DNA of 14,087 bases from Lawsonibacter sp. (GTDB taxonomy: Bacteria; Bacillota; Clostridia; Oscillospirales; Oscillospiraceae). The first letter of the stretch is position 1, and the number at the start of each line of letters is the position of its first letter. Positions 5,994 to 13,536 of this stretch are shown here, in pieces. The notes below the pieces were generated by a model. It did no database searches, had not been told where the DNA came from, and worked only from the letters and a program-made list of their open reading frames with translations. The translations under genes and the position numbers were made by a program. The DNA lies in assembly GCA_020025455.1 (NCBI GenBank), contig JAHHSC010000031.1, positions 1 through 14,087 of the forward strand. Reading direction: 5' to 3'.

Positions 5994-7055
5994 ATGGCCA
6001 TGACAGAACGAAAAAAGCGCATCCTGCGCGCCATCGTCGAGACCTACATCGAGACTGCGGAGCCGGTTGGCTCCAAGGCCGTGGCCCAACGGGCCGGTCT
6101 GGACGTATCCTCCGCCACCATCCGAAACGAGATGTCCGACCTGACCGAGATGGGTTATCTGGAACAGCCCCACACCTCCGCAGGCCGTATTCCCTCCGCC
6201 GCTGGCTACCGGCTCTATGTAAACGAGCTGATGGACCGCCAGCAGCTCACCTTCCAGGAGACCGAGCGCATCAACGAGGCGCTGAACCTGAAGATGGAGG
6301 AACTGGACCGGGTCATCGATCGGGCGGGGAAGGTGCTCTCCCAAATCAGCGACTATCCGGTGTTCACCGCAGCCACCGCCAGAGAGCGGATCACGGTCAA
6401 ACGGTTCGATCTTCTGATGGTAGAGGACAACGCCTTCATCGCCGTTGTTATGACGGACAACAGCGTCGTCAAAAATAAGCTGTTCCGCGTCCCCGATCAG
6501 CTGTCCGATTCCCAGCTCCAGCTTCTGTCCGCCGTGCTGAACAGCTCCTTTGTTGGGCTGGATCAGGATGAGATGACAGCGGCTCTGGACAAGATGGAGA
6601 CACACACCGCCCCCAACGCCTTCGAGCTGATCTCCCTGGTGGTTGACTTTGCGGTGGAGGCCCTGGGCGAGCAGCGGCAGCACAAGATCCACACCTCCGG
6701 CATCACGCACCTGCTGGAGCACCCCGAATACCACAGCCTGGATAAGGCAAAGCCGCTGATGACCTACCTGAGCGAGGACGCCGATACCTCCCGCCTGCCG
6801 GTGAGTCTCAACCAGGATGGCAGCAGCATGAACATCCTCATCGGCCCTGAAAACGTCAGCGACGCACTGAAAGACACCAGCGTGGTCATGGCAAGCTACG
6901 ACATCGGCGACAACATGAAGGGCGTCATCGGTGTGGTCGGTCCCACCAGAATGGACTACGCAAAGGTCACCGCCAGACTGAGCTACTTTGCCGACAGCCT
7001 TACCCGGATGTTCGGCAAGGAGCTGCCCTCCTCCGATAAGGACGACCACGCATAA
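5994..7055 (+). CDS. hrcA: Heat-inducible transcription repressor HrcA
   Basis: HrcA represses class I heat-shock genes by binding CIRCE. The product is 353 residues, a normal length. The N-terminal winged helix spans about residues 3-75, with the recognition segment SSATIRNEMSDL (39-50) and the wing PHTSAGRIPS (59-68). The rest is the GAF-like and dimerisation region ending in GVVGPTRMDY and RLSYFADSLTRM. Start choice: ATG at 5994 lies nine bases after AGAGGTG. ATG at 6000 is possible and gives the common beginning MTERKKRIL. The GTG at 5982 falls inside the ribosome binding site and is rejected. It is first in hrcA-grpE-dnaK-dnaJ, directly under the CIRCE site, and therefore autoregulated. 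Confidence 0.97.
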   Translation: MAMTERKKRILRAIVETYIETAEPVGSKAVAQRAGLDVSSATIRNEMSDLTEMGYLEQPHTSAGRIPSAAGYRLYVNELMDRQQLTFQETERINEALNLKMEELDRVIDRAGKVLSQISDYPVFTAATARERITVKRFDLLMVEDNAFIAVVMTDNSVVKNKLFRVPDQLSDSQLQLLSAVLNSSFVGLDQDEMTAALDKMETHTAPNAFELISLVVDFAVEALGEQRQHKIHTSGITHLLEHPEYHSLDKAKPLMTYLSEDADTSRLPVSLNQDGSSMNILIGPENVSDALKDTSVVMASYDIGDNMKGVIGVVGPTRMDYAKVTARLSYFADSLTRMFGKELPSSDKDDHA

Positions 7056-7084
7056 CAGAGAATGAAGATAAAGGAGCACATGAC

Positions 7085-7645
7085 GTGAGCAAGAAGGAAA
7101 CTAAGAACGAGGTCCAGCAGGAGGCCGCCCAGGAGGAAGTTCTGGACGCGCAGACCGCCCAGACCGAAGAGGCGCCCGCCGAGCAGCCCGCCGAGCAGCC
7201 CGCCGACCAGACTGGCCGTCAGGCCGAGGCCGCCCAGAAGGAGGCCGAGGAGAAGTACCTGCGCCTGGCCGCCGAGTACGACAACTACCGCAAGCGCACC
7301 GCCAAGGAAAAGGAAGCCCTCTGGGCCGACGCCAAGGTGGACACCATCAAGCAGCTGCTCCCCGTCTATGACAATCTGGAGCGGGCTATGAATCAGGAAA
7401 CTTCCGACGATGCCTTCAAGAAGGGCGTGGAAATGACCATGACCCAGATGAAGGAAGTGCTGGAAAAGCTGGGGGTCACCGAGATCCCGGCTTTGGGCCA
7501 GCCCTTCGATCCCAACCTGCACAACGCGGTTATGCACATCGAAAGCGAGGACTTCGGCGAAAACACCATCTCCCAGGTTTTCCAGGCAGGCTTCCAGTGC
7601 GGCGAGAAAATCGTCCGCTTCGCAATGGTCCAGGTTGCCAACTAA
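7085..7645 (+). CDS. grpE: Nucleotide exchange factor GrpE
   Basis: GrpE releases ADP from DnaK and so drives substrate turnover. The 186-residue protein starts with a low-complexity acidic, Glu/Gln/Ala-rich region (1-50), followed by a long helix suited to the GrpE dimer coiled coil (about 52-110), and ends in the beta-domain with FDPNLHNAVM (141-150) and QCGEKIVRFAMVQV (171-184). The family usually has Arg-Pro-Ala where this protein has Arg-Phe-Ala (178-180). The start is GTG at 7085, eight bases after AAGGAG; the ATG at 7080 in another frame meets a stop after two codons. A three-unit PAEQ/PADQ repeat lies in the disordered N-terminus. It is placed 29 bases after hrcA and 59 before dnaK, in the same operon. 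Confidence 0.96.
   Translation: MSKKETKNEVQQEAAQEEVLDAQTAQTEEAPAEQPAEQPADQTGRQAEAAQKEAEEKYLRLAAEYDNYRKRTAKEKEALWADAKVDTIKQLLPVYDNLERAMNQETSDDAFKKGVEMTMTQMKEVLEKLGVTEIPALGQPFDPNLHNAVMHIESEDFGENTISQVFQAGFQCGEKIVRFAMVQVAN
7175..7210 (+). repeat. Three 12-base tandem repeats in grpE
   Basis: CCCGCCGAGCAG occurs twice in a row and a third time with one change (CCCGCCGACCAG). It is in frame and codes PAEQ-PAEQ-PADQ in the disordered N-terminal tail of GrpE. Such repeats can change copy number by slippage without breaking the frame. Confidence 0.9.
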
Positions 7646-7704
7646 GCGCAGGACCTGTTCAATTTGTTCGAAATTAAACTTACCATATATAGGAGGAAAT
7701 CATT

Positions 7705-9558
7705 ATGAGCAAGATTATCGGTATCGACCTTGGTACTACGAATAGCTGTGTGGCGGTCATGGAGGGCGGCGATGCCGCCGTCATCGCCAATGCAGAGGGC
7801 AACCGCACCACCCCTTCCGTGGTCGCCTTCTCCAAGGACGGCGAGCGCATGGTGGGTCAGGTTGCAAAGCGTCAGGCCATCACCAACCCCGACCGCACCG
7901 TTATGTCCGTAAAGCGTGAGATGGGCACCGATTTCAAGGTGGACATTGACGGCAAGAAGTACACCCCCCAGGAGATCAGCGCCATGGTGCTGCAGAAGCT
8001 GAAGGCCGACGCAGAGGCCTATCTGGGCCAGAGCGTCACCGAGGCTGTCATCACCGTCCCCGCTTACTTTACCGACGCCCAGCGTCAGGCCACCAAGGAC
8101 GCCGGCAAGATCGCCGGTCTGGACGTGAAGCGTATCATCAACGAGCCCACCGCTGCCGCTCTGGCCTACGGTGTGGATAAGGAGGACGCGCAGAAGATCA
8201 TGGTCTACGACCTTGGCGGCGGCACCTTCGATGTCTCCATCCTGGACATTGACGACGGCGTCATCGAGGTTCTGGCCACAGCCGGCAACAACCGTCTGGG
8301 CGGCGACGACTTTGATAAGTGCGTCATGGACTGGATGGCCGCTGAGTTCAAGCGCACCGAGGGTGTGGATCTGACCGGCGACCGTGTGGCCATGCAGCGC
8401 CTGAAGGAGGCCGCCGAGAAGGCTAAGATCGAGCTGAGCGGCGTCACCTCCACCAACATCAACCTGCCCTATATCACCGCCGATGCCACCGGCCCCAAGC
8501 ACCTGGATCTGACCCTGACCCGTGCAAAGTTCGACCAGCTGACCGCTCACCTGGTGGAGGCCACCAGCGGCCCCGTCAAGCAGGCCATGAGCGACGCCGG
8601 CCTCACCGGCAACGACATCCACAAGGTCCTGATGGTGGGCGGCTCCAGCCGTATCCCCGCGGTTCAGGACATGGTCAAGAAGCTCACCGGCAAGGAAGGC
8701 TTCAAGGGCATCAACCCCGATGAGTGCGTGGCTATGGGCGCAGCGCTCCAGGGCGGCGTGTTCACCGGTGATGTGAAGGACCTGCTGCTGCTGGACGTCA
8801 CCCCCCTGTCCCTGGGCATTGAGACCATGGGCGGCGTGATGACCAAGCTCATCGAGCGCAACACCACCATCCCCGTCAAGAAGAGCCAGGTATTCACCAC
8901 CGCCGCGGATAACCAGACCTCCGTTGAGGTCCACGTCCTCCAGGGCGAGCGTGAGATGGCCCAGTACAACAAGACCCTGGGCCGCTTCAGCCTGGACGGC
9001 ATCGCGCCCGCCCGCCGCGGCGTGCCCCAGATCGAGGTTTCGTTCGACATCGACGCCAACGGCATCGTGAACGTCACCGCCAAGGACATGGGCACCGGCA
9101 AGGAGCAGCACATCACCATCACCTCCTCCACCAATATGTCCCAGGACGACATCGACAAGGCCGTCAAGGAGGCCGAGCAGTTTGCCGCCGAAGATGCCAA
9201 GCGCAAGGAAGAGGTTGACGTCCGCAACCAGGGCGACCAGATGGTCTATCAGACCGAAAAGACCCTGGAGGAGATGGGCGACAAGATCTCCGCTGGCGAC
9301 AAGAGCAGCGTTGAGTCCGCTCTGGGCAAGCTGAAGGAGACCCTGAAGGGCAATGACACCGCAGCCATCAAGGCCGCCACCGAGGAGTTGACCAAGGCCT
9401 TCTACGCGGTCAGTGAGAAGCTGTACGCCCAGCAGGGCGGTCAGGCCGGCCCCGGCCCCGACATGGGTGGTGCCAACTTCACCGGCGGCGCTCAGCCCAA
9501 CCACGACGACGTCGTGGATGCGGACTACAAGGTGGTCGACGACGACCAGAACAAGTAA
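7705..9558 (+). CDS. dnaK: Molecular chaperone DnaK (Hsp70)
   Basis: DnaK is an ATP-driven chaperone that binds exposed hydrophobic segments and works with DnaJ and GrpE in the cytoplasm. The 617-residue protein has the Hsp70 signatures: GIDLGTTNSCVAV (6-18), VYDLGGGTFDVSIL (about 167-180) and VLMVGGSSRIPAVQ in the ATPase domain. The linker DLLLLDVTPLSLG starts near residue 359, followed by the substrate-binding domain and helical lid, and the tail ends DADYKVVDDDQNK. The ATPase domain lacks the roughly 25-residue insertion of Gram-negative DnaK, consistent with Firmicutes. The ATG follows AGGAGG by eight bases. It is third in the CIRCE-controlled operon, and a GC-rich hairpin follows before dnaJ. 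Confidence 0.99.
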   Translation: MSKIIGIDLGTTNSCVAVMEGGDAAVIANAEGNRTTPSVVAFSKDGERMVGQVAKRQAITNPDRTVMSVKREMGTDFKVDIDGKKYTPQEISAMVLQKLKADAEAYLGQSVTEAVITVPAYFTDAQRQATKDAGKIAGLDVKRIINEPTAAALAYGVDKEDAQKIMVYDLGGGTFDVSILDIDDGVIEVLATAGNNRLGGDDFDKCVMDWMAAEFKRTEGVDLTGDRVAMQRLKEAAEKAKIELSGVTSTNINLPYITADATGPKHLDLTLTRAKFDQLTAHLVEATSGPVKQAMSDAGLTGNDIHKVLMVGGSSRIPAVQDMVKKLTGKEGFKGINPDECVAMGAALQGGVFTGDVKDLLLLDVTPLSLGIETMGGVMTKLIERNTTIPVKKSQVFTTAADNQTSVEVHVLQGEREMAQYNKTLGRFSLDGIAPARRGVPQIEVSFDIDANGIVNVTAKDMGTGKEQHITITSSTNMSQDDIDKAVKEAEQFAAEDAKRKEEVDVRNQGDQMVYQTEKTLEEMGDKISAGDKSSVESALGKLKETLKGNDTAAIKAATEELTKAFYAVSEKLYAQQGGQAGPGPDMGGANFTGGAQPNHDDVVDADYKVVDDDQNK

Positions 9559-9582
9559 GCTCCGCAAATTAAATAAAAAAGC

Positions 9583-9611
9583 GCATAGGCGGGGCAATGC
9601 CCCGCCTGTGC
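9583..9611 (+). other. Intercistronic hairpin between dnaK and dnaJ
   Basis: A 13-bp stem with one G-U pair (core AGGCGGGGC / GCCCCGCCT, 3-base AAT loop) begins 24 bases after the dnaK stop. The stem is strong, but TCCGTTCAAACG follows instead of a U-tract, so at most it is a weak or partial terminator. It could also protect the 3' end of a processed dnaK message. Either role would make more DnaK than DnaJ. A smaller CCGCG/CGCGG hairpin follows at 9637-9651, close to the dnaJ start. Confidence 0.75.
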
Positions 9612-9673
9612 TCCGTTCAAACGAATACATTCCGGGCCGCGCCTGGCGCGGTCCAATAAGCTGGTGATAGAGT

Positions 9674-10828
9674 ATGGCAGAGAATAAACGGGATTACTAC
9701 GAGGTCCTGGGCGTAGAAAAAAGCGCCTCGGATGAACAGATCAAAAAGGCCTACCGTAAGCAGGCCAAAAAATACCACCCTGACATGAACCCCGGTGACA
9801 AAGAGGCCGAGGCCAAGTTCAAAGAGGTCAACGAGGCCTACGAGGTGCTGTCCGATCCAGAGAAGCGCTCTCGGTATGACCAGTTCGGTCACGCCGGCGT
9901 GGACCCCAACTTCGGCGGCGGCGGCTTTGGTGGCGGCGGCTTCGACATGGGTGACCTGGGCGATATCTTCGGTTCCTTCTTCGGCGGCGGCTTTGGCGGC
10001 TTCGGCGGCGGCTTCGGCGGTCAGCAGCGGGCCAACGCCCCCCAGAAGGGCGAGACCCTGCGGGTCCACCTGACCATCTCCTTTGAAGAGGCAGCCTTTG
10101 GCTGTGAGAAGTCCATCGAGCTCAACCGTACCGAGGCATGTGAGACCTGTCACGGCTCCGGCTGTCAGCCCGGCACCACCGCGGACACCTGTCCCGACTG
10201 CCGGGGCACCGGTGTGGTCCGCATCCAGCGGGGCGGCGGCGGATTCTCCTACACCACAACCGCAGAGTGCTCCAAGTGCCACGGTACCGGCAAAATCATT
10301 CACAGTCCCTGTACCGACTGCCATGGCACCGGCAGCCACAAGATCAAGCGCCGCATTGCGGTGACCATCCCCGCCGGCATCGACGACGGTCAGGCCGTCT
10401 CCCTCCGGGGACAGGGCAATGCGGGCAAGAACGGCGGTCCGTCCGGCGATTTGATCGTCAACATCCGGGTGAAGCCCCACAACCAGTTTGTGCGTGACGG
10501 CAACACCGTCCTCTACGAGCAGCCTATCTCCTTCTACCAGGCCGCCATGGGCGCTGAGCTGGAGATCCCCACCATTGACGGCAAGGTCACCTACGACCTG
10601 CCCGCCGGTACCCAGACCGGCACCACCTTCCGCCTGCGCGGCAAGGGCATCCCCCTGCTCCAGGGCAGAGGACGCGGCGATCAGTTTGTCACCGTTCGGG
10701 TTCAGGTGCCCACCTCCCTCAACGCCGAGCAGAAAGAGGCCCTCAAGGCCTACGCTGCCGCCATGGGAGAGGATGTGCCGGAGAGCGGTGTGAAGGGCTT
10801 CTTTGATAAACACAAAAAGCGTAAATAA
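9674..10828 (+). CDS. dnaJ: Chaperone protein DnaJ (Hsp40, type I)
   Basis: DnaJ delivers unfolded clients to DnaK and stimulates its ATPase. The 384-residue product carries every type I domain: a J-domain (about 6-70) with HPD at 35-37; a Gly/Phe-rich linker (80-116); four zinc-binding repeats, CETCHGSG (156-163), CPDCRGTG (173-180), CSKCHGTG (199-206) and CTDCHGTG (213-220); and the two beta-barrel C-terminal domains. Upstream the best ribosome binding site is a weak GGTGA a few bases ahead of the ATG, in contrast to the AGGAGG of dnaK. Together with the dnaK-dnaJ hairpin this suggests lower synthesis of DnaJ. It is the last gene of the operon, ended by a terminator 20 bases further on. Confidence 0.98.
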   Translation: MAENKRDYYEVLGVEKSASDEQIKKAYRKQAKKYHPDMNPGDKEAEAKFKEVNEAYEVLSDPEKRSRYDQFGHAGVDPNFGGGGFGGGGFDMGDLGDIFGSFFGGGFGGFGGGFGGQQRANAPQKGETLRVHLTISFEEAAFGCEKSIELNRTEACETCHGSGCQPGTTADTCPDCRGTGVVRIQRGGGGFSYTTTAECSKCHGTGKIIHSPCTDCHGTGSHKIKRRIAVTIPAGIDDGQAVSLRGQGNAGKNGGPSGDLIVNIRVKPHNQFVRDGNTVLYEQPISFYQAAMGAELEIPTIDGKVTYDLPAGTQTGTTFRLRGKGIPLLQGRGRGDQFVTVRVQVPTSLNAEQKEALKAYAAAMGEDVPESGVKGFFDKHKKRK

Positions 10829-10848
10829 CCAGTTCCCCTCTCTGTGAC

Positions 10849-10885
10849 AAAAGCGAGGTCTGTCGTTGACAGGCCTCGCTTTTTC
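10849..10885. terminator. Bidirectional intrinsic terminator between dnaJ and spmB
   Basis: A 16-bp stem (10849-10864 with 10868-10883, one G-U pair, 3-base GTT loop) has AAAA on its left flank and TTTTT on its right. It can stop transcription of dnaJ from the left and of the convergent spmA-spmB pair from the right. Confidence 0.92.
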
Positions 10886-10910
10886 GCGTTCCAGCGCCCC
10901 TTCTCCGCCC

Positions 10911-11429
10911 CTAAAACAACAGCCGCACCGCCCAGGCGGCGGCCAGAAAGCCCACCAGATCGGCGCAGAGGGCGGCGGGAACGGCATAGCGGGTCCGGTC
11001 CACTCCGACCGCGCCGAAGTAGACCGCCACGGTATAGAAGGTGGTCTCGGTAGACCCCAGCATCACCGAGGCCATCCGGCCAAGGGTGGAGTCCGGTCCG
11101 TACCGGCCAATCAGCTCCGCACCCACGCCCAGCGCGGCAGAGCCGCTCACAGGCCGCAGCATCATCAGCGGCAGCAGTTCGGAGGGCAGCCCCAGCTTCC
11201 CCGTGAGCGGTGCCAGCACCCTGCTGAGCAGCTCCAGAGCCCCGGAGGCCCTCAGCATATAGACCGCCGTCATCAGCCCCACCAGGGGCGGCAAAATCCG
11301 CATCGTGGTGGTCAGCCCCTCTCCCGCCCCGTGGACCAGGGCGGCGTACACGTCCACACCCTTGACCGTCCCATATAGGGCCACCCCGGCAATGATCAAG
11401 GGAATCACCATCACAAACAGAAGCTCCAT
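10911..11429 (-). CDS. spmB: Spore maturation protein B
   Basis: SpmB is a membrane protein that, with SpmA, is needed in Bacillus and Clostridium for dehydration of the spore core and full heat resistance; the mechanism is not settled. Both belong to the nucleoside-recognition (Gate) domain superfamily. The 172-residue protein has four to five hydrophobic segments and the family motifs RPVSGSAALG (92-101), GPDS (111-114) and GSTETTFYTVAVYFG (125-139). Its ATG follows the spmA stop codon TAG with no gap, and its ribosome binding site GGAGGG lies inside the end of spmA, so translation is likely coupled. Full length for the family. Confidence 0.96.
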   Translation of the reverse strand: MELLFVMVIPLIIAGVALYGTVKGVDVYAALVHGAGEGLTTTMRILPPLVGLMTAVYMLRASGALELLSRVLAPLTGKLGLPSELLPLMMLRPVSGSAALGVGAELIGRYGPDSTLGRMASVMLGSTETTFYTVAVYFGAVGVDRTRYAVPAALCADLVGFLAAAWAVRLLF

Positions 11430-12005
11430 CTAGTCCCTCCAGACCCGGCGCAGGAGCAGGCAGGCCCCGATCCCCGCAAGCACAGATAGGCCGGAGGCCA
11501 GCCACACCGCGGGCAGAATATCAAAGGGCGTGGCTGCCCCCGCACTGGCCCGCACCGTCGCCACCGTGGTGGGAATGAGCTGGATGGAGGCGGTGTTGCA
11601 CACCACCAGCATACACATGGCGTCACTGGCCGTCCGGCTCCCCCGCGCCATCCCACGGGCCGCCTGAATACCCAGCGGCGTGGCCGCATTGCCCAGCCCC
11701 AGCAGATTGGCAGACACGTTGGCCGAGAGGCTGTCCATGACCGCCTGATCCCTCACCTCCGTGGGAAAGAGCCGCCCCAGAATGGGAGCCAGCAGCCGCG
11801 CCAGCTTTTCCGCCAGCCCCGCCCGCTTCATGACCTCCATCACCCCGGTCCACAGGCAGGTCATCCCCGCCAGCGAAATGGCCAGCTGCACCGCCGCCCC
11901 CGCGCCCTCCATAGCGGCCTCTGCCACCTCCGGGCCTCTCCCCAGCGCCAGGCCGCACACAACGGAAACCAGCACCATTCCGCTCCAGATCCAGGTCATC
12001 GTCAT
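11430..12005 (-). CDS. spmA: Spore maturation protein A
   Basis: SpmA is the partner of SpmB in spore core dehydration and should be made late in sporulation, in the forespore or mother cell membrane. The 191-residue product begins with a hydrophobic segment (5-22), has further hydrophobic stretches, and contains the signature region SANLLGLGNAATPLGIQAAR (98-117) and NTASIQLIPTTV (137-148). The open frame extends 73 codons upstream to 12224, but that part is low-hydrophobicity, unlike the family and without a ribosome binding site. The ATG at 12005 has AGAGGGGG eight bases ahead, and the ATG at 11999 is a lesser alternative. It is the first gene of the spmA-spmB pair, convergent with the dnaK operon and divergent from abrB. 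Confidence 0.95.
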   Translation of the reverse strand: MTMTWIWSGMVLVSVVCGLALGRGPEVAEAAMEGAGAAVQLAISLAGMTCLWTGVMEVMKRAGLAEKLARLLAPILGRLFPTEVRDQAVMDSLSANVSANLLGLGNAATPLGIQAARGMARGSRTASDAMCMLVVCNTASIQLIPTTVATVRASAGAATPFDILPAVWLASGLSVLAGIGACLLLRRVWRD

Positions 12006-12266
12006 CAGACCTTCCCCCTCTCCGCACAAACTATATGGGGCTCGTTCCAGTTTTACGCCTGCTCTTTCCCGTATGGTTTGCGAAATCCCATCGGGTTTTT
12101 CCCATCTCCACCAAAATTTTACTTCTTTCGCCATGGTTCGAGAAAAAGAAACGGTTGACAGCGTTCCAGTTTGTAGTACAATAACAGTAAGAATACAGCT
12201 TATTTTTCCTTTTTCCGTCCCCATTCCCGCAAAAAACGATATTTTCTTGTAAGAGGAGGCTTAGGT
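12006..12266. promoter_or_regulatory. Divergent intergenic region between spmA and abrB
   Basis: This 261-base AT-richer gap holds no credible gene. On the plus strand TTGACA (12155-12160) and TACAAT (12177-12182), 16 bases apart, form a strong sigma-A promoter for abrB with a start near 12189 and a leader of roughly 78 bases. On the minus strand CATATAGT (12037-12030) resembles the -10 box of sporulation sigma-E/G promoters, but no matching -35 is convincing. No clear Spo0A box was found. Confidence 0.72.
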
Positions 12267-12512
12267 ATGAAATCGACCGGTATTGTGCGAAAGGTAGACG
12301 AGCTTGGACGCATCGTGCTGCCAATCGAGCTGCGGCGCACCTTGGACATCGCAGAAAAGGACAGCCTTGAAATCTACATGGAGGGTTCCGCCATCGTCCT
12401 CAAGAAATACCAGCCCTCCTGTGTATTCTGTGATGATACGCAGGACGTTGTGCTGTTCCACGGGAAGAACATCTGTGCAAAGTGTCTCGCGGAGTTGAAC
12501 GACCTCAAGTAA
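12267..12512 (+). CDS. abrB: AbrB/SpoVT-family transition-state regulator with CxxC...CxxC tail
   Basis: AbrB-family proteins are dimeric or tetrameric DNA-binding regulators that hold stationary-phase and sporulation genes off during growth. Residues 1-48 form the swapped-hairpin AbrB DNA-binding domain, with the hallmark MKSTGIVRKVDELGRIVLPI at the start and ELRRTLDIAEKD next, close to Bacillus AbrB/Abh. At 81 residues it is shorter than Bacillus AbrB, and its C-terminal part differs: Cys52, Cys55, Cys70 and Cys73 form CX2C-X14-CX2C, which looks like a zinc-ribbon knuckle. I recall similar tails in clostridial AbrB proteins. The ATG follows GAGGAGG by seven bases. It has its own sigma-A promoter, a terminator behind it, and rsmI convergent on the other side. 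Confidence 0.92.
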   Translation: MKSTGIVRKVDELGRIVLPIELRRTLDIAEKDSLEIYMEGSAIVLKKYQPSCVFCDDTQDVVLFHGKNICAKCLAELNDLK

Positions 12513-12542
12513 CGCCCCTCCGCCTTTTCGCAAGCTCATATA

Positions 12543-12588
12543 AAAGCGGTCCTTCCGTATCACAACGGAGGGACCGCTTTGTCGTTTT
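12543..12588. terminator. Bidirectional intrinsic terminator between abrB and rsmI
   Basis: A 16-bp stem (12543-12558 with 12565-12580, one G-U pair, ATCACA loop) is followed on the plus strand by GTCGTTTTATG and on the minus strand by TTTATA after its AAAGCGGTCC/GGACCGCTTT base. It serves abrB from the left and rsmI from the right. The right end overlaps no coding sequence; the rsmI stop is at 12592. Confidence 0.92.
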
Positions 12589-12591
12589 ATG

Positions 12592-13425
12592 TCATTTTCC
12601 CACTGCCAGGTCATAGAGCTGGTTGCGGGACAGGCCCAGCTCCTTGGCGGCGCGCTTCACCCCATCCCGGAGGGACAGCCCCTCCTCCCTGCGCAGCTTC
12701 TCCACAAGCTCCAGACCGTCCTCCAGGGTGACTTCCTTCTCCTCGGGCGGCTCACAGCCGCGCACCACCAGTACAAATTCTCCCTTGGGCGGGTTCTCCC
12801 GGTAGTGGGCCAGTGCCGCGCCGAGGGTGGTACGGCGGATCTCCTCATGGAGCTTGGTCAGCTCCCGGCACAGGCTAAGGGGGCGCTCCTCCCCAAACAC
12901 GGCCGCCATATCCTCCAGGGTGGCGGCGAGCTTGTGGGGAGCCTCGTAGAAAATCATGGTCCGCTCCTCCTGCCGGAGGGAATCCAGATGGGCGCGGCGG
13001 TTCTTCTTGTTCATCGCCAGAAAGCCCTCAAAGGTAAATCGGCCGGTGGGCTGCCCGGAAACGGCCAGGGCGGTGACCAGAGCACAGGGGCCTGGGATGC
13101 ACACCACGGGTACGCCCGCTCCGGCGCACAGGGCCACCAGCTCCTCACCGGGGTCGGAAATGGCAGGCATGCCCGCATCGGTGACCAGAGCGCAGTTCTC
13201 CCCGGCCAGCAGCCGGTCCAGCACCAGCTGGCCGCTCTTATCCGTATTGTGGCGGTGGTAGGTCACCATGCTCTTTTTTATGCCCAGATGATTGAGCAGC
13301 TTCAGCGACACACGGGTGTCCTCGGCGGCGATAAAATCAGCCCCTGCCAGCGTGTCGGCCATGCGCTCTGAGATGTCGCTCAGATTGCCGATGGGGGTAG
13401 GGACCAGATAGAGGGTACCGGACAT
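12592..13425 (-). CDS. rsmI: 16S rRNA (cytidine-1402 2'-O)-methyltransferase RsmI
   Basis: RsmI uses S-adenosylmethionine to methylate the ribose of C1402 in the decoding centre of 16S rRNA. The 277-residue protein has the tetrapyrrole-methylase fold with LVPTPIGNLSDI (7-18), AAEDTR (33-38), TDAGMPAISDPG (82-93), the PGP loop (111-113), FEGF (132-135), YEAPHK (160-165) and CRELTKLHE (186-194), then a helical C-terminal domain with a possible helix-turn-helix (about 248-275). The start is ATG at 13425, eight bases after AAAGGAG; the open frame extends ten codons further to 13455 without a site. It has an extended -10 promoter at 13472-13480. Neighbours are abrB (convergent) and a trmN6-like gene (divergent). 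Confidence 0.97.
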   Translation of the reverse strand: MSGTLYLVPTPIGNLSDISERMADTLAGADFIAAEDTRVSLKLLNHLGIKKSMVTYHRHNTDKSGQLVLDRLLAGENCALVTDAGMPAISDPGEELVALCAGAGVPVVCIPGPCALVTALAVSGQPTGRFTFEGFLAMNKKNRRAHLDSLRQEERTMIFYEAPHKLAATLEDMAAVFGEERPLSLCRELTKLHEEIRRTTLGAALAHYRENPPKGEFVLVVRGCEPPEEKEVTLEDGLELVEKLRREEGLSLRDGVKRAAKELGLSRNQLYDLAVGK

Positions 13426-13467
13426 AGTCAATTCTCCTTTGCAGCGTGCTTTCACATCGTCAGTGCC

Positions 13468-13480
13468 TATAATTATAACA
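13468..13480. promoter_or_regulatory. Overlapping divergent -10 elements (rsmI / methyltransferase gene)
   Basis: The palindrome TATAATTATA (13468-13477) offers a perfect -10 box on both strands. On the minus strand TG precedes it by one base (TGTTATAAT), making a good extended -10 promoter for rsmI without a clear -35. On the plus strand TATAAT at 13468-13473 lacks a recognisable -35, so promoter use in that direction is less certain. Confidence 0.55.
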
Positions 13481-13536
13481 CAGGGCGGCCCTTTTGTGGT
13501 ATGCTTTTCTCAAAGACAGTTCCGGGAGGTTATACC

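Noticed and set aside
7642..9630. 662-codon open frame on the minus strand opposite dnaK
   Set aside because: It mirrors dnaK in a GC-rich genome with strong third-position bias; the translation is low-complexity (Gly/Leu/His/Val-rich), with no family motifs and no ribosome binding site.
9900..10025. GGC-rich repeats in dnaJ as a possible short tandem repeat or CRISPR-like array
   Set aside because: They are irregular glycine/phenylalanine codons of the normal DnaJ linker with no constant repeat unit or spacers.
10849..10885. Possible small RNA or regulatory element at the dnaJ-spmB junction
   Set aside because: The structure is fully explained as a bidirectional terminator between two convergent operons.
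9617..10987. 456-codon open frame on the minus strand opposite dnaJ
   Set aside because: It crosses the dnaJ terminator and the whole dnaJ gene, and its repetitive Ala/Gly/Val translation is a codon-bias shadow.
12030..12056. Sporulation sigma-E/G promoter for spmA
   Set aside because: CATATAGT resembles a -10 box, but the candidate -35 (GTAAAAC) is a poor match and the spacing is short; not strong enough to list as its own feature.
12006..12224. 73-residue N-terminal extension of spmA
   Set aside because: It has no ribosome binding site and is unlike the family; the ATG at 12005 has a good site, and the extension covers the divergent promoter region.
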